This document shows, in pieces, positions 26,036 to 35,871 of a DNA stretch of 64,000 nt. This DNA is from Marivivens aquimaris. Its GTDB lineage: Bacteria > Pseudomonadota > Alphaproteobacteria > Rhodobacterales > Rhodobacteraceae. The first letter of the stretch is position 1. Every line of letters starts with the position of its first letter. Location of the stretch: contig NZ_JADBGB010000001.1 of NCBI RefSeq assembly GCF_015220045.1, positions 766,001 to 830,000 on the forward strand, read 5' to 3'. Made by a program: the position numbers and the translations under genes. The notes beneath the pieces are model-generated. The model was not told the origin of the DNA and searched no databases. It saw only the letters and a list, made by a program, of their open reading frames with translations.

Positions 26036-27001
26036 GTTATAGTGAAGATTGCTCGGCGCGCTGAAATCAGGCGCGCCGTCCATCGCAACAATAGCCTCTG
26101 ACCCGCCGCCGAAAATCGGATAGGCCCAGAACATAATCACGATCGATAGCGCGATGGCGTGCAGCCAGAGCTTGCCATCGTGCTTGTAGTTCGTCGATTG
26201 CAGCGACCAGCCCGCAAAGAACGCAAGCAGCGCGAACGCCTGCTGGGCAAAGTGGTGCGTCACAACCGTATATCCGCTGGGCACCTGAGCCGAGCGCATT
26301 GCCGCCATCCCTACCGCATCTGCACCAAGCCCCGCCATAAGCATAAGCGCGACACCGATGATCAGGTGCGGCTCGTCACGGCGATGCGGATCGACGGTCA
26401 CGATGGCAAGAAGGGTGAGCAGGATGATCTCGGGCACCGCAAAGACGATCATCGCGAGGTCCAGTGGCGTGCGGAAGAAAAAGTAGGTGTAAAGTGCCAT
26501 CGCCCCGAAGATCGTCGCAACGAGGATGTTCGCCCCGATGCGGTAGGGCGGGGAGATGCAGATCATCGACGTGGAAGCCAAGAGCAGCAGCGCCAAACCG
26601 AGCGCGCGGCAGTATTCCTCGGCGCGGTCCATGACTTTGAGTAGGTGGTTCAGCCGCGGGCCGAAAGCATCGGGATTGAGCAGGGCGCTGGCTTGCCACG
26701 CGATGACGATCACGAAGATGACCGCAGCAATCCACGACCCGATCGCCCAATATCGCCCTGACGGCGAGCCGTTGTCGGCAGCGACGGATGCGACGAACGC
26801 CGCAACTGCCATGATCAGCAACGCGCCCGTTTCGCTCAGAAAGCCCGAAAGGATACCACGGAGGCCCGCTTGACCGGCGCTATGCGCGGAAATGGCCTGA
26901 AGGACGGGCTGTTGCCAATCCAAGTGGATTTGCAGGTAAAGTACCTGCATGACGGCGCAAAAGGCGCAGAGACCAACAAAAATCAACGATATACGACTCA
27001 T
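25958..27001 (-). CDS. Unknown polytopic membrane protein, 347 aa
   Basis: The protein has about nine or ten hydrophobic segments with short loops, beginning MSRISLIFVGLCAFCAVMQV. Scattered histidines occur (e.g. VVTHHFAQQAF near residue 250, and KHDGKLWLHAIAL), which would suit a heme- or metal-binding membrane protein, but the family is not recognised. Its 3' end overlaps the antiporter gene by 78 bases in the opposite direction; both frames look real there. It may use ATG at 26999-27001. Confidence 0.7.
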   Translation of the reverse strand: MSRISLIFVGLCAFCAVMQVLYLQIHLDWQQPVLQAISAHSAGQAGLRGILSGFLSETGALLIMAVAAFVASVAADNGSPSGRYWAIGSWIAAVIFVIVIAWQASALLNPDAFGPRLNHLLKVMDRAEEYCRALGLALLLLASTSMICISPPYRIGANILVATIFGAMALYTYFFFRTPLDLAMIVFAVPEIILLTLLAIVTVDPHRRDEPHLIIGVALMLMAGLGADAVGMAAMRSAQVPSGYTVVTHHFAQQAFALLAFFAGWSLQSTNYKHDGKLWLHAIALSIVIMFWAYPIFGGGSEAIVAMDGAPDFSAPSNLHYNLGLCGMIVLILWGLAIPFTGSRAVR

Positions 27002-27119
27002 TACTCTACTACCATCAGGCGAACCGGCGACCTAATACAAGGGGGGTAATCCGGTCCGTGACCGTTGACGTTATGGTTTGCCGTGTTAAACCCGCCGCGA
27101 ACTCCAGAGAGATAAAGAA

Positions 27120-28862
27120 ATGAACCTGTTTTCCGATATCCGTGCGCTCGTGGTGGATTGCCTCGATGCCTTGGTCGCCGAAGGTGCGCTTCCCGAAGGG
27201 CTGGACTTTCAGAACGTCGCAGTAGAGCCGCCCCGTGATCCGCTTCACGGTGACATGGCGACCAACGCCGCGATGGTTCTTGCCAAGCCTGCCAAGATGA
27301 ACCCGCGTCAGATCGCTGAAGCGCTTGCTGCCAAGCTGCTCGCTGATCCGCGTATCACCATCGCCGAAGTTGCCGGTCCTGGTTTCCTGAACATGCGCCT
27401 CGATGGCTCGGTGTGGCAGGGTGTCGTGAAAACCGCGCTCGCAGATAGTGGCTACGGCCAATCGGAACTTGGCAAGGGCAAGAAGGTCAACGTCGAATAC
27501 GTGTCGGCAAACCCGACCGGCCCGATGCACGTTGGCCATACCCGCGGCGCCGTTTTCGGTGACGCGCTGGCGTCGCTGCTGGCCTATGCAGGCTACGATG
27601 TGACCCGTGAATACTACATCAACGATGGCGGCGCGCAGGTCGACGTTCTGGCGCGTTCGGCGTTCGAGCGTTACCGCGAGGCAAACGGTCTGGAGCCGGA
27701 GATTGCCGAAGGTCTCTATCCGGGTGATTATCTCATTCCGGTCGGTGAGGCGGTGAAAGAGAAGTTCGGCGACAGCCTCCTCGATAAGCCCGAAGCCGAA
27801 TGGCTGCCGGAAATCCGCGAAATCGCGACTGAAGCGATGATGGACATGATCCGCGGCGACCTTGCGTCGCTGGGCGTGAAGATGGATGTCTTCTCGTCGG
27901 AGAAAGCACTCTACGGCACCGGCAAGATCGAAAGTGCCATCGAAAAGCTGCGCGGCGACGGCCTGATCTACGAAGGCGTTCTGGAGCCGCCGAAGGGCAA
28001 GGTGCCGGAAGACTGGGAACCGCGCGAGCAGACCCTCTTCAAGTCGTCGGAATTTGGCGATGACGTCGACCGTCCGGTAAAGAAGTCGGACGGCTCGTGG
28101 ACCTATTTCGCCCCCGACATCGCCTACCACTATGACAAGTGCGAACGCGGTTTCGATATGCTGATCGACATCTTCGGTGCCGACCACGGTGGCTACGTGA
28201 AGCGTATGAAGGCGGCCGTTTCGGCGCTGTCGAACAACCGCGTTCCGCTCGATATCAAGCTGATCCAGCTGGTGAAGCTGTTCAAGAACGGCGAGCCGTT
28301 CAAGATGTCGAAGCGTGCGGGCACCTTTGTTACCCTGCGCGACGTGGTCGAGCAGGCCGGTGCCGACGTGACCCGTTTCCACATGCTGACCCGCAAGAAC
28401 GACGCGCCGCTGGACTTCGACTTCGACAAGGTGCTCGAACAGTCGAAGGACAACCCCGTCTTCTACGTGCAGTACGCCAACGCCCGTATCAACTCGGTCG
28501 TGGGTAAGGCCAAGGACGCTGGCATCGACGTCTCGGACGCCGCGCTGCAAGCTGCCGACCTGAACCTAGCGTCGAGCGAAGCGGAAACCGCCGTTGCCAA
28601 AAAGCTGGCCGAATGGCCGCGTCTGGTGGAGATCGCAGCGAAGGGGCAGGAGCCTCACCGCATCGCGTTCTACCTTTATGAACTGGCGTCGGAATTCCAC
28701 GGTCTGTGGAACAAGGGGAACGACGATACCTCCCTGCGTTTCTTGCAGGATGACAACATTGCCGCATCGCAAGCGAAAATTGCGCTCATCCGTGCAGTAG
28801 AGGTTGTTATTGCATCGGGCTTGGGTATCTTGGGCGTCGTACCGGCGAAAGAGATGCGATAA
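27120..28862 (+). CDS. argS: Arginyl-tRNA synthetase
   Basis: Class I synthetase charging tRNA-Arg. The 580-residue protein shows the HIGH motif as [14 protein letters not shown] (around residue 130), KMSKR as FKMSKRAG (around residue 395), the C-terminal DALR anticodon-binding domain, and the N-terminal Arg-S additional domain. Normal length. ATG 27120 follows AGAGAGATAAAG. It heads a run with the SPOR protein and scpAB. Confidence 0.97.
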   Translation: MNLFSDIRALVVDCLDALVAEGALPEGLDFQNVAVEPPRDPLHGDMATNAAMVLAKPAKMNPRQIAEALAAKLLADPRITIAEVAGPGFLNMRLDGSVWQGVVKTALADSGYGQSELGKGKKVNVEYVSANPTGPMHVGHTRGAVFGDALASLLAYAGYDVTREYYINDGGAQVDVLARSAFERYREANGLEPEIAEGLYPGDYLIPVGEAVKEKFGDSLLDKPEAEWLPEIREIATEAMMDMIRGDLASLGVKMDVFSSEKALYGTGKIESAIEKLRGDGLIYEGVLEPPKGKVPEDWEPREQTLFKSSEFGDDVDRPVKKSDGSWTYFAPDIAYHYDKCERGFDMLIDIFGADHGGYVKRMKAAVSALSNNRVPLDIKLIQLVKLFKNGEPFKMSKRAGTFVTLRDVVEQAGADVTRFHMLTRKNDAPLDFDFDKVLEQSKDNPVFYVQYANARINSVVGKAKDAGIDVSDAALQAADLNLASSEAETAVAKKLAEWPRLVEIAAKGQEPHRIAFYLYELASEFHGLWNKGNDDTSLRFLQDDNIAASQAKIALIRAVEVVIASGLGILGVVPAKEMR

Positions 28863-28932
28863 CGCACGCCGCCGGCCGAGCAGGCAACCCCGATGAAGCC
28901 CCGTCATTGCGCGTGGGCGCAATGAGGTAAAG

Positions 28933-29901
28933 ATGGCGACGTATTCCGACCTGAATGCGCCCCAAGGGCGGACTCCGAATGTAAGTCAAATTCTGAGTAA
29001 GGTCGGTGCCTTGTCCTCCGTGGCCCTTGTCGTCGTAATCGGCGTCTGGGGCTACCAGCTTGTCCAGAAAGATGCGCAGGGCGTTCCGGTGGTGCGAGCC
29101 ACCGAAGGCCCGATGCGCATCGCTCCCGCCGATCCCGAAGGCGATATCGCGCCGCACAAGGGCCTGTCGGTCAATGCGATCGCGGGCCTTGGCGGTGCCG
29201 TTGCGCCCGAAACCTCCTCGACCCTTTATCTGGCACCGCCGACTGTCGGCCTGACCATGGACGACCTGCGCGCCATGCCCACGGCAGAGCAGGGCGAAGT
29301 CCTCGCCGAAGGTGTCGATGCCAATTCGCCCGCTCCCGAAGTTCGCGAAATCGCGCTGCCGTCCGAGGAGGGCGAAGTGCCTGACGATGCGATTGCCGCG
29401 CTGGCCGATGCGCTGGCTGCCGGTATCTCTCCGCTCGTGAAGATCGAAACCGATACTCCGCCTGTGGCGACCGCAGTGAATGGCGTGTCGAGCGAGATTA
29501 TCGCCGACATCGTTCCCGCCTCTGTTCCTGGTGTGCGCGATGCACCGCGCCCGATCATGCGTCCGGGTACGCTGGCCGCTGCAGCGCGCCGCCCGATGCC
29601 TGCTGCTGATCTGCCCACTGACGCGAACGTCACCACGACCCCGATCCCCGTCGGCACGAACCTCGCGCAGCTTGGTGCTTTCGATGCGCCTGAAGTTGCG
29701 GCGCAAGAGTGGGTGACCTTCAACCAGCGGTATCCCGAATTGCTAGCCGGTAAGGAGCGCCTGATCCTTCAGGCCGAACGCGCGGGCAAGACGTTCTACC
29801 GTCTGCGCGCTGCGAACTTTACCGATCTATCCGATGCACGCCGTTTCTGTGCTGCCATTCAGGCGGAAGGCCCCGATTGCGTCCCTGTCGTCGTCCGCTA
29901 G
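28933..29901 (+). CDS. SPOR-domain inner-membrane protein, 322 aa
   Basis: One membrane segment near residues 27-47 (VALVVVIGVWGYQLV) is followed by a long low-complexity Pro/Ala-rich linker. A C-terminal SPOR domain ends the protein (PVGTNLAQLGAFDAPEVAAQEW...LRAANFTDLSDARRFCAAIQAE). SPOR domains bind denuded peptidoglycan at the septum. The position between argS and scpA matches the common alphaproteobacterial order, except that nagZ, usually between this gene and scpA, is absent. Start ATG 28933 with GAGGTAAAG. Confidence 0.88.
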   Translation: MATYSDLNAPQGRTPNVSQILSKVGALSSVALVVVIGVWGYQLVQKDAQGVPVVRATEGPMRIAPADPEGDIAPHKGLSVNAIAGLGGAVAPETSSTLYLAPPTVGLTMDDLRAMPTAEQGEVLAEGVDANSPAPEVREIALPSEEGEVPDDAIAALADALAAGISPLVKIETDTPPVATAVNGVSSEIIADIVPASVPGVRDAPRPIMRPGTLAAAARRPMPAADLPTDANVTTTPIPVGTNLAQLGAFDAPEVAAQEWVTFNQRYPELLAGKERLILQAERAGKTFYRLRAANFTDLSDARRFCAAIQAEGPDCVPVVVR

Positions 29902-29978
29902 GGCCGCGCTGACCGCCTGACCGTTGACATCCGCGCGCGGGATGCGGAACCTGAGGCGTTGGCGGAACAAGGGTCGTT

Positions 29979-30770
29979 ATGTCCGATCTTTTCGAAGAAG
30001 ATAAAATGAGCGTCTCCGACCGCATCGCGGCGGAAGCGCTCATTGTGGACGTCGGATCGTTCGAAGGCCCGCTCGACCTTCTGCTGACGCTGGCACGCAC
30101 GCAAAAGGTCGACCTGCGGCAGATTTCGATGCTCGCGCTGGCCGAACAATACCTCGCTTTTGTCGAAAAAGCCCGCGAGTTGCGTCTGGAGCTTGCCGCC
30201 GATTACCTCGTGATGGCGTCATGGCTGGCGTTCCTGAAATCGCGCCTTCTACTTCCGCCCGATCCGACCGAGGATGGCCCGTCCGGTGAAGAACTTGCCG
30301 CGCACCTCGCGTTCCAGCTTGAAAGGCTGCAAGCCATGCGGGACTCTGCAGCGAAGCTGATGGCGCGGGACCAGAAGGGACGTGACTTCTTCGTGCGCGG
30401 CATTCCCGAGGATGTCGAACGCGTCCGCACCGTGCGCTATACCGCGACGCTGCTCGACCTCATGCAGGGCTACGCCCGCATCCGCACGCGCGACGATTTC
30501 CGCCCGTTCGTGTTTGATCGCGAACATGTCGACACGCTCGAACGTGCGCTGGAGCGGATGCGCCCGCTGATCGGCTATGCCCGCGAATGGACGCAGCTCG
30601 CGCAATACATGCCCGACGGTTGGGAGCAGGATAAAATGCGAACGCGTTCGTCCACCGCCGCGACCTTTGCAGCCGCGTTGGAGCTGGCCAAGGAAGGCCG
30701 CATCGACATCCGGCAGGGCGAGACGTTCGCGCCGATCCAGATCCGCAGAAAGAACAGGACCGATGACTGA
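29979..30770 (+). CDS. scpA: Segregation and condensation protein A
   Basis: ScpA is the kleisin that bridges SMC dimers for chromosome condensation. The 263-residue product has the family N-terminus (GSFEGPLDLLLTLARTQKVDL), the LADYLVMASWLAFLKSRLLLP pattern and the C-terminal winged helix. Two in-frame starts exist (29979 and 30006); the first is preferred for its better spacing. It overlaps scpB by 8 bases. Confidence 0.95.
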   Translation: MSDLFEEDKMSVSDRIAAEALIVDVGSFEGPLDLLLTLARTQKVDLRQISMLALAEQYLAFVEKARELRLELAADYLVMASWLAFLKSRLLLPPDPTEDGPSGEELAAHLAFQLERLQAMRDSAAKLMARDQKGRDFFVRGIPEDVERVRTVRYTATLLDLMQGYARIRTRDDFRPFVFDREHVDTLERALERMRPLIGYAREWTQLAQYMPDGWEQDKMRTRSSTAATFAAALELAKEGRIDIRQGETFAPIQIRRKNRTDD

Positions 30771-31416
30771 CACCACCGAAGACCCCAGCCTGTTCGAAGC
30801 GCCGACCGAGGGTGAGCAGGAGCGCATGGTTGAAGCCATCCTCTTTGCCAGTGCCGACCCGATCTCCCTGCGCGAACTCGCCGACCGGATGCCCCACGGC
30901 TGCGAGCCGGGGCGGGCTATTGATACGCTACAAAAGCGCTACGAAGGGCGCGGGTTCCGGCTGGTCAAGGTGGGCGAGGCTTGGGCCTTCCGAACCGCAC
31001 CGGATCTGGCCTATCTGATGCAGAAAGAGACGGTCGAGGTTCGTAAACTGAGCCGCGCTGCTATTGAGACGCTCGCTATCGTCGCCTACCATCAACCCGT
31101 CACCCGCGCCGAGATCGAAGAAATCCGCGGCGTCTCGGTGTCGCGCGGCACGCTCGACCAGTTGATCGAGATGGACTGGATCAAGCTCGGTCGACGTAAG
31201 ATGACACCTGGTCGCCCTGTGACGTTTCTCGTGACGCAAGAATTCCTCGACCACTTCGGGCTGGAAAGCGCGCGTGACCTGCCGGGGATCAAGGAACTGC
31301 GCGCTGCGGGCCTTCTCGATAATCGCCTCCCGCCGGGGCGTGAGGTTACGGGCAATCCGGACGACGACGAGGACGAGGATGACGACGATCAGGTCGAAAT
31401 GTTCGACGAGGATTGA
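30763..31416 (+). CDS. scpB: Segregation and condensation protein B
   Basis: ScpB is the winged-helix KITE partner of ScpA. The 217-residue product shows the typical MVEAILFASADPISLRELA start, LSRAAIETLAIVAYHQPVTRAEIEEIRGV, and the second winged helix GRPVTFLVTQEFLDHFGL. The C-terminus is unusually acidic (a run of D and E, residues about 200-213). ATG 30763 sits inside the scpA end, so the pair is translationally coupled. Confidence 0.95.
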   Translation: MTDTTEDPSLFEAPTEGEQERMVEAILFASADPISLRELADRMPHGCEPGRAIDTLQKRYEGRGFRLVKVGEAWAFRTAPDLAYLMQKETVEVRKLSRAAIETLAIVAYHQPVTRAEIEEIRGVSVSRGTLDQLIEMDWIKLGRRKMTPGRPVTFLVTQEFLDHFGLESARDLPGIKELRAAGLLDNRLPPGREVTGNPDDDEDEDDDDQVEMFDED

Positions 31417-31458
31417 TCGCCGCCCGCGCGATCTTACGTCATGGGGCAGGAGGCTCCG

Positions 31459-31653
31459 ATGGACCTAGCCAGACTGATTAATTTGCTCATCCGCACGCTG
31501 AACCGTCGCGGTGTGATCCGCGATATTCACAACAAAACGACGGGCAACAAGAACCGCACGCCCGCCGAACGCGCACGTTCGCAGCAGATCAACCAGACTA
31601 TGCGCAAAGGCATGCGGGCGATGCGCTTGCTCGCCCGCTTTGGCCGTTTCTAG
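31459..31653 (+). CDS. Small basic protein, 64 aa
   Basis: ATG 31459 follows a clear AGGAGG site 5-8 bases upstream. The product (DLARLINLLIRTLNRRGV...) is very basic, with 15 or so R/K in 64 residues, and has an amphipathic N-terminal helix, so it may bind nucleic acid or membrane. An upstream ATG at 31441 has no ribosome site. It lies 42 bases after scpB and ends 4 bases inside the convergent P450. No family recognised; the ribosome site argues it is real. Confidence 0.6.
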   Translation: MDLARLINLLIRTLNRRGVIRDIHNKTTGNKNRTPAERARSQQINQTMRKGMRAMRLLARFGRF

Positions 31654-32816
31654 CCCTTCGTCACCATTAGACTGTCCAGCCCGTGGAAGTGGAAGACGTT
31701 CGCGTATTGCGGCTCGCCTGCAAGCTTCAGCGCGGGCAGGCGGTCGAACAGCACACCCATCGCGACCTTGAGTTCCAGACGTGCCAGCGGCGCGCCGACG
31801 CAGAAATGGATGCCGCCGCCGAAGCTGGTGTTCGTGGGGCCTTTGCGCTCGGGATCGAAGGCGTTCGGGTCGGCATAGGCCGCCGGATCGCGGTTAGCCG
31901 CACCCAGTAGGCACCCGACCATCTGGCCGCGTTTCAGGTCGTGGCCAAAGACAGTGATGTCCTCGTAAACCCAGCGCGTGAACGTATGCAGCGGCGGGTC
32001 GAAGCGTATGATCTCTTCAACGCTTGCATCGCTGATCTCGGTCAGACCGCGCTCCAGCATGGTTTTGACGCCATTGCCCATCGTGTGAACGGTCGCCTCG
32101 TGACCGGCATTGAGCAGCAGGATGACTGTCGTGACCAGTTCGTCGGTGGAGAGCTTCTCGCCTTCCTCCTCTGCTGCGATCAGTTCGGACAGCAGGTCAT
32201 TCGCGGGGGCTTTGCGGCGGGCTTCGATATAGCCGACGATGAATTCGCGGAACTCGGTCGAGGCCTTCGCAGCAGCGTCTTCCACCTCGCGTGTACGGCG
32301 GGCCTGATACATCGCCACCATATCGTTCGACCAGCGCAGCAGATCCTCCGCGCGGTCCTCTGGCACGCCGAGCAGGCGGCAGATCACCACGACAGGGATC
32401 GGGCGGCAGAACGCATCGATCAGATCGAGCGGCCCTTCAGGGAAACGGTCGATCAGTTCGTTGGACAGTTCCTCGATATCACCTGCGAGCGACGCAATCC
32501 GGCGGGATGTGAACGCCCGCAGAACGAGGCTCCGCAAACGTTTGTGACGCGGTGCCTCCAGCTCCAGCATCGAATGCGCTTCGATATCATAGAATGGTTT
32601 GAGGTGCGGCGGGATCGGAGTTGCCTTCTCAGGCGGGATCTCACGTCCCAGACGGCGGTCTTTCAGAAGCGCGGAAACCGCTTCATGCGAGACAGCGCAA
32701 ACCATCTGGTAATCATCCCAGTAGAACAGGTCTCCGGCCGCGCGCACGGAGTCGTAAAACGGGTAGGGATTCTGGACAAAGGCGGGGTCGGTCGGGGACT
32801 GCTGGAAGTGCTTCAT
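31650..32816 (-). CDS. Cytochrome P450
   Basis: The 388-residue soluble bacterial P450 has the I-helix LLLNAGHEATVHTMG, the K-helix ExxR (EEIIRFDPP), and the heme loop FGGGIHFCVGAPLARLE with the cysteine thiolate. It hydroxylates an unknown small substrate using ferredoxin-type partners not seen here. ATG at 32814-32816 is preferred over a TTG at 32846. It converges on the scpB run and is divergent from dctB across 59 bases. Confidence 0.92.
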   Translation of the reverse strand: MKHFQQSPTDPAFVQNPYPFYDSVRAAGDLFYWDDYQMVCAVSHEAVSALLKDRRLGREIPPEKATPIPPHLKPFYDIEAHSMLELEAPRHKRLRSLVLRAFTSRRIASLAGDIEELSNELIDRFPEGPLDLIDAFCRPIPVVVICRLLGVPEDRAEDLLRWSNDMVAMYQARRTREVEDAAAKASTEFREFIVGYIEARRKAPANDLLSELIAAEEEGEKLSTDELVTTVILLLNAGHEATVHTMGNGVKTMLERGLTEISDASVEEIIRFDPPLHTFTRWVYEDITVFGHDLKRGQMVGCLLGAANRDPAAYADPNAFDPERKGPTNTSFGGGIHFCVGAPLARLELKVAMGVLFDRLPALKLAGEPQYANVFHFHGLDSLMVTKG

Positions 32817-32875
32817 GCGCGGAAGTTGCCCCTCCGCTCTGGTCAACGCAAGGGGACAGTCTGTATGTTCGCGAA

Positions 32876-34636
32876 ATGCGCTCCAATCTTTTCCAGAGGA
32901 TTATCGGTTTTGCGGCATTCGCTGTCTTCGTCGCCGTTCTGGCGAGCGGGGTTTACACGTTCGGCTTCCGCTCGGGCGTGGATCAATTGGCGCAGCGCGG
33001 GCGCTCCGATCTGGCGCTGGCGTCCGACCGTCTGACATCGGAATTACAAAGCTTTCGCGAACTGGCTTCGCTCATCGTCGACCACCCTGTGACCGAACGG
33101 GTCTTGGGTGGCGGCACAGCGGGGGAGGTGCTGTCCCGCATCGCTGACAAAACCGGCGCGCTGGAGATCGCGATCAGCCGCATTAACGGTCAGGAAATCG
33201 CAGTGGCGCGCGGCAACGCGGTGCGCGACGACAGCCGTCCCGGTTTCCAGCGGGCGATGGACGGCGCACTCGGGGTCGACCACCTCTATAGCGATCGCTT
33301 CGGGCGGCGGGTGTTCATATTTACCGCGCCAGTTTTCTCCCGCAGCGGGCCGGTGATCGGCGCGGTCGCCGTGACCGTCGACATCGAGATGATCGAGGCA
33401 TCGTGGCGCGGCGACAGACCGGCGGTGTTCTTTACCGACGATGAAAGCGTGGTCTTCGTCTCCAACCGGTCCGAGCTGGTGTTCCGGTCGCAGTCCGGTG
33501 ACATCCTCTCCGCCGTCAGCACCGACGACTACCGCGCGGGCGACATCGGGCCGTTCTTCAACTACGCCACCCGCCAGATCGCGGGGCACGAGGTCTGGGA
33601 CATTGACGGCGGGCGATATCTGCCAGCCGAGGCGCTGCACATCACCTTGCCGCTGCCGACTGTCGGCTTGGTCGGGGAGGCGCTGGTCGATATCTCGCCC
33701 GCCCGCCAGATCGCGGGCTTGCAAGCCGCCGCCGCAGCCGCGCTGGTGCTGGCGTTCGGCGCGATGCTCTACCTTGCCACCCTGCGCCGCCTGACGCTGG
33801 CCGAAGCGAACCGGAAACTCGAAGGCCGCGTGCTGGAGCGGACTGCCGAGCTTGAGGCCGTTGCGACCGACCTGCGTCATGAGGTCGAAGAACGTAAAGC
33901 CGCTGAGGCGAGGTTGAAGAAAGCGCAGGATGACCTTGTTCAGGCAGGGAAATTGTCCGCTTTGGGTCAGATGTCGGCGGGCATCAGTCACGAGTTGAAC
34001 CAGCCGCTGATGGCGATCCGGTCCTTTGCCGAAAACGCCGAAATGTTCCTTGAACGCGGCAAGCCCGAGAAGGCCGCGCAGAACCTCGACCGTATCTCCG
34101 AACTCGCCCGCCGCATGGGACGGATCATCAAGAACCTGCGCGCCTTCGCCCGTCAGGAGAACGAACCGCTGGCGGATGTGGACCTCGGATCGGCCATTGA
34201 GGCGACCTTGGAGATGGCCGCTGCGAAGGCGCATCACGAGCGGGCGCAGATCACTTGGAGAGGGCTCGATGCGCCGATCAAGGTGCGCGCTGGCGAGGTA
34301 AGGCTCCAACAGGTGCTGCTGAACCTCATCTCCAACGCCATCGACGCGCAGGAGGGGCAGGAGGCCAAGCAGGTCGAAATCCACGTCGTCCACGCCAGCC
34401 GCGTTGTGGTCAGCATCCGCGACCATGGACCGGGTATCGACGAGCCGGAGAAGATCTTCGATCCGTTCTATTCCACTAAAAAGGTCGGCGCCGCCGAAGG
34501 TATGGGCCTTGGCCTTTCGATTTCCTACGGTCTGGTGCAAAGCTTCGGGGGCGCGATCCGCGGGCGAAACCATCCCGACGGGGGCGCGGTATTTACTATC
34601 GAACTGGATGCTGCAAAGGAGCAGGGCGAGCCATGA
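32876..34636 (+). CDS. dctB: C4-dicarboxylate sensor histidine kinase
   Basis: DctB senses periplasmic C4-dicarboxylates. The 586-residue protein has a membrane segment at 11-28, a periplasmic double-PAS (dCache-like) domain, a second membrane segment near 285-305, and a coiled linker. Then come the H-box GISHELNQPLMAIRS (H near 372) and the ATPase domain with NLISNAIDAQ, DHGPGID and GMGLGLSISYG. I chose ATG 32876 because it gives a clean membrane start. It overlaps dctD by 4 bases, and the TRAP genes follow. Confidence 0.92.
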   Translation: MRSNLFQRIIGFAAFAVFVAVLASGVYTFGFRSGVDQLAQRGRSDLALASDRLTSELQSFRELASLIVDHPVTERVLGGGTAGEVLSRIADKTGALEIAISRINGQEIAVARGNAVRDDSRPGFQRAMDGALGVDHLYSDRFGRRVFIFTAPVFSRSGPVIGAVAVTVDIEMIEASWRGDRPAVFFTDDESVVFVSNRSELVFRSQSGDILSAVSTDDYRAGDIGPFFNYATRQIAGHEVWDIDGGRYLPAEALHITLPLPTVGLVGEALVDISPARQIAGLQAAAAAALVLAFGAMLYLATLRRLTLAEANRKLEGRVLERTAELEAVATDLRHEVEERKAAEARLKKAQDDLVQAGKLSALGQMSAGISHELNQPLMAIRSFAENAEMFLERGKPEKAAQNLDRISELARRMGRIIKNLRAFARQENEPLADVDLGSAIEATLEMAAAKAHHERAQITWRGLDAPIKVRAGEVRLQQVLLNLISNAIDAQEGQEAKQVEIHVVHASRVVVSIRDHGPGIDEPEKIFDPFYSTKKVGAAEGMGLGLSISYGLVQSFGGAIRGRNHPDGGAVFTIELDAAKEQGEP

Positions 34637-35868
34637 TGACAAAGCGGGTTCTTCTGGTCGACGACGACCGCGAGGTGCGTGAGGCGCTGGGACAGACGCT
34701 GGAACTGGCGGACCTCGACCCGATCCTTGCAGGCTCGTTCGTGGAGGCGAAGGATCACATCGCCAAGGCTTTTGACGGCGTTGTCGTCAGCGATATCCGG
34801 ATGCCGGGGAAGGACGGTTTCCACCTGCTCGAATACGCGCAATTGCAGGACAAGGAACTGCCCGTCATCCTGCTGACCGGTGAGGGCGACATCCCGATGG
34901 CTGTGCGCGGGATTAGTGGCGGGGCGTTCAGTTTTCTGGAAAAACCCTGCGCCCCCAAGGACTTCCTGTCCACTGTTGAGAGAGCGCTGAAGACCCGCAA
35001 CCTCGTTCTGGAGAACCGCCGCCTCCGCCGCGAGGTGGAATCCGGTGACGCCGCCGCGCGGCTCTTGCGTGGTCAGTCCGAGCATTCGCGTAAGATGCGG
35101 GAGGCCGCACGTGCCGTTGCGCGCACCTCGGCGGATGTGCTCGTGACAGGCGAACCGGGCGTCGGGACCGCAAAGATGGCGGAGGTCGTGCATCTTCTGT
35201 CGGCGGGGTCGAACGCGCCGTTCCTGAAATACTCCGCCGCGTCGATGACAGGCGAGGCATTGGCGGTGGCGTTCCGTGACGGCTCTGACGGGTCGGTTTT
35301 CCTTGACGAAATTGCGCGTCTTTCGCCAGCTGCACAGTTCTCGCTGCTCGAATTGATGGAAGGTCACGACCGCCCTCGTGTGATTGCAGGCACCTACCTC
35401 GATCTGGAGAAGGAAGCGGGTGAGGGGCGGTTTTCGCCCGACCTCTACTATCGCCTGCAAGCCGCAACGATCCGCATCCCGCCGCTGCGTGAACGGCCCG
35501 AGGATATCCCCGTCCTCTTCCGCCACTACGTGAACATCGCTTGCGAACAGTCCGACCTTCCGGTGCCGCAAGTGACGCCGGAAGTTATCGCCAAGCTGAT
35601 GGCGCAAGAATGGCCGGGCAATGCGCGGTCGTTGATGAACGCCGCGATGCGGTTCGCGATGGGCCTGTCGGACGGCGAGGATGCGCGAGCCGAAGAGCTC
35701 GGCCTTAATGAACAGCTAGCGCAGGTCGAGCGCTCGCTTCTCTCGGCGGCGTTGATGCGTCATCATGGTAATGCAACCGAGGCGGCAAAGGGCCTGAAGC
35801 TGCCGCGCAAAACGTTCTACGACAAGCTGGTCAAACACGGGATTCGAGCGGAAGAGTACCGTCTGTGA
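34633..35868 (+). CDS. dctD: DctD-like NtrC-family response regulator lacking the sigma-54 loop
   Basis: Residues 5-115 are a receiver (VDDDREV, D in VVSDIRMPGKDG, K in FLEKPC). Residues about 135-330 are an AAA+ domain and residues about 365-411 a Fis-type HTH (GNATEAAKGLKLPRKTFYDKL). Two features are odd: the GAFTGA loop is missing (SMTGEALAVAFRDGSDGSVFLDEI runs straight through), and Walker A reads GEPGVGTAK with the lysine displaced. NtrC relatives without the loop, such as R. capsulatus NtrC, act with sigma-70. This one should therefore activate dctPQM without sigma-54, by inference. Confidence 0.88.
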   Translation: MMTKRVLLVDDDREVREALGQTLELADLDPILAGSFVEAKDHIAKAFDGVVVSDIRMPGKDGFHLLEYAQLQDKELPVILLTGEGDIPMAVRGISGGAFSFLEKPCAPKDFLSTVERALKTRNLVLENRRLRREVESGDAAARLLRGQSEHSRKMREAARAVARTSADVLVTGEPGVGTAKMAEVVHLLSAGSNAPFLKYSAASMTGEALAVAFRDGSDGSVFLDEIARLSPAAQFSLLELMEGHDRPRVIAGTYLDLEKEAGEGRFSPDLYYRLQAATIRIPPLRERPEDIPVLFRHYVNIACEQSDLPVPQVTPEVIAKLMAQEWPGNARSLMNAAMRFAMGLSDGEDARAEELGLNEQLAQVERSLLSAALMRHHGNATEAAKGLKLPRKTFYDKLVKHGIRAEEYRL

Positions 35869-35871
35869 AGG

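Noticed and set aside
27015..28550. Long open frame antisense to argS
   Set aside because: argS is intact on the plus strand with HIGH and KMSKR motifs, and the antisense frame lacks any domain.
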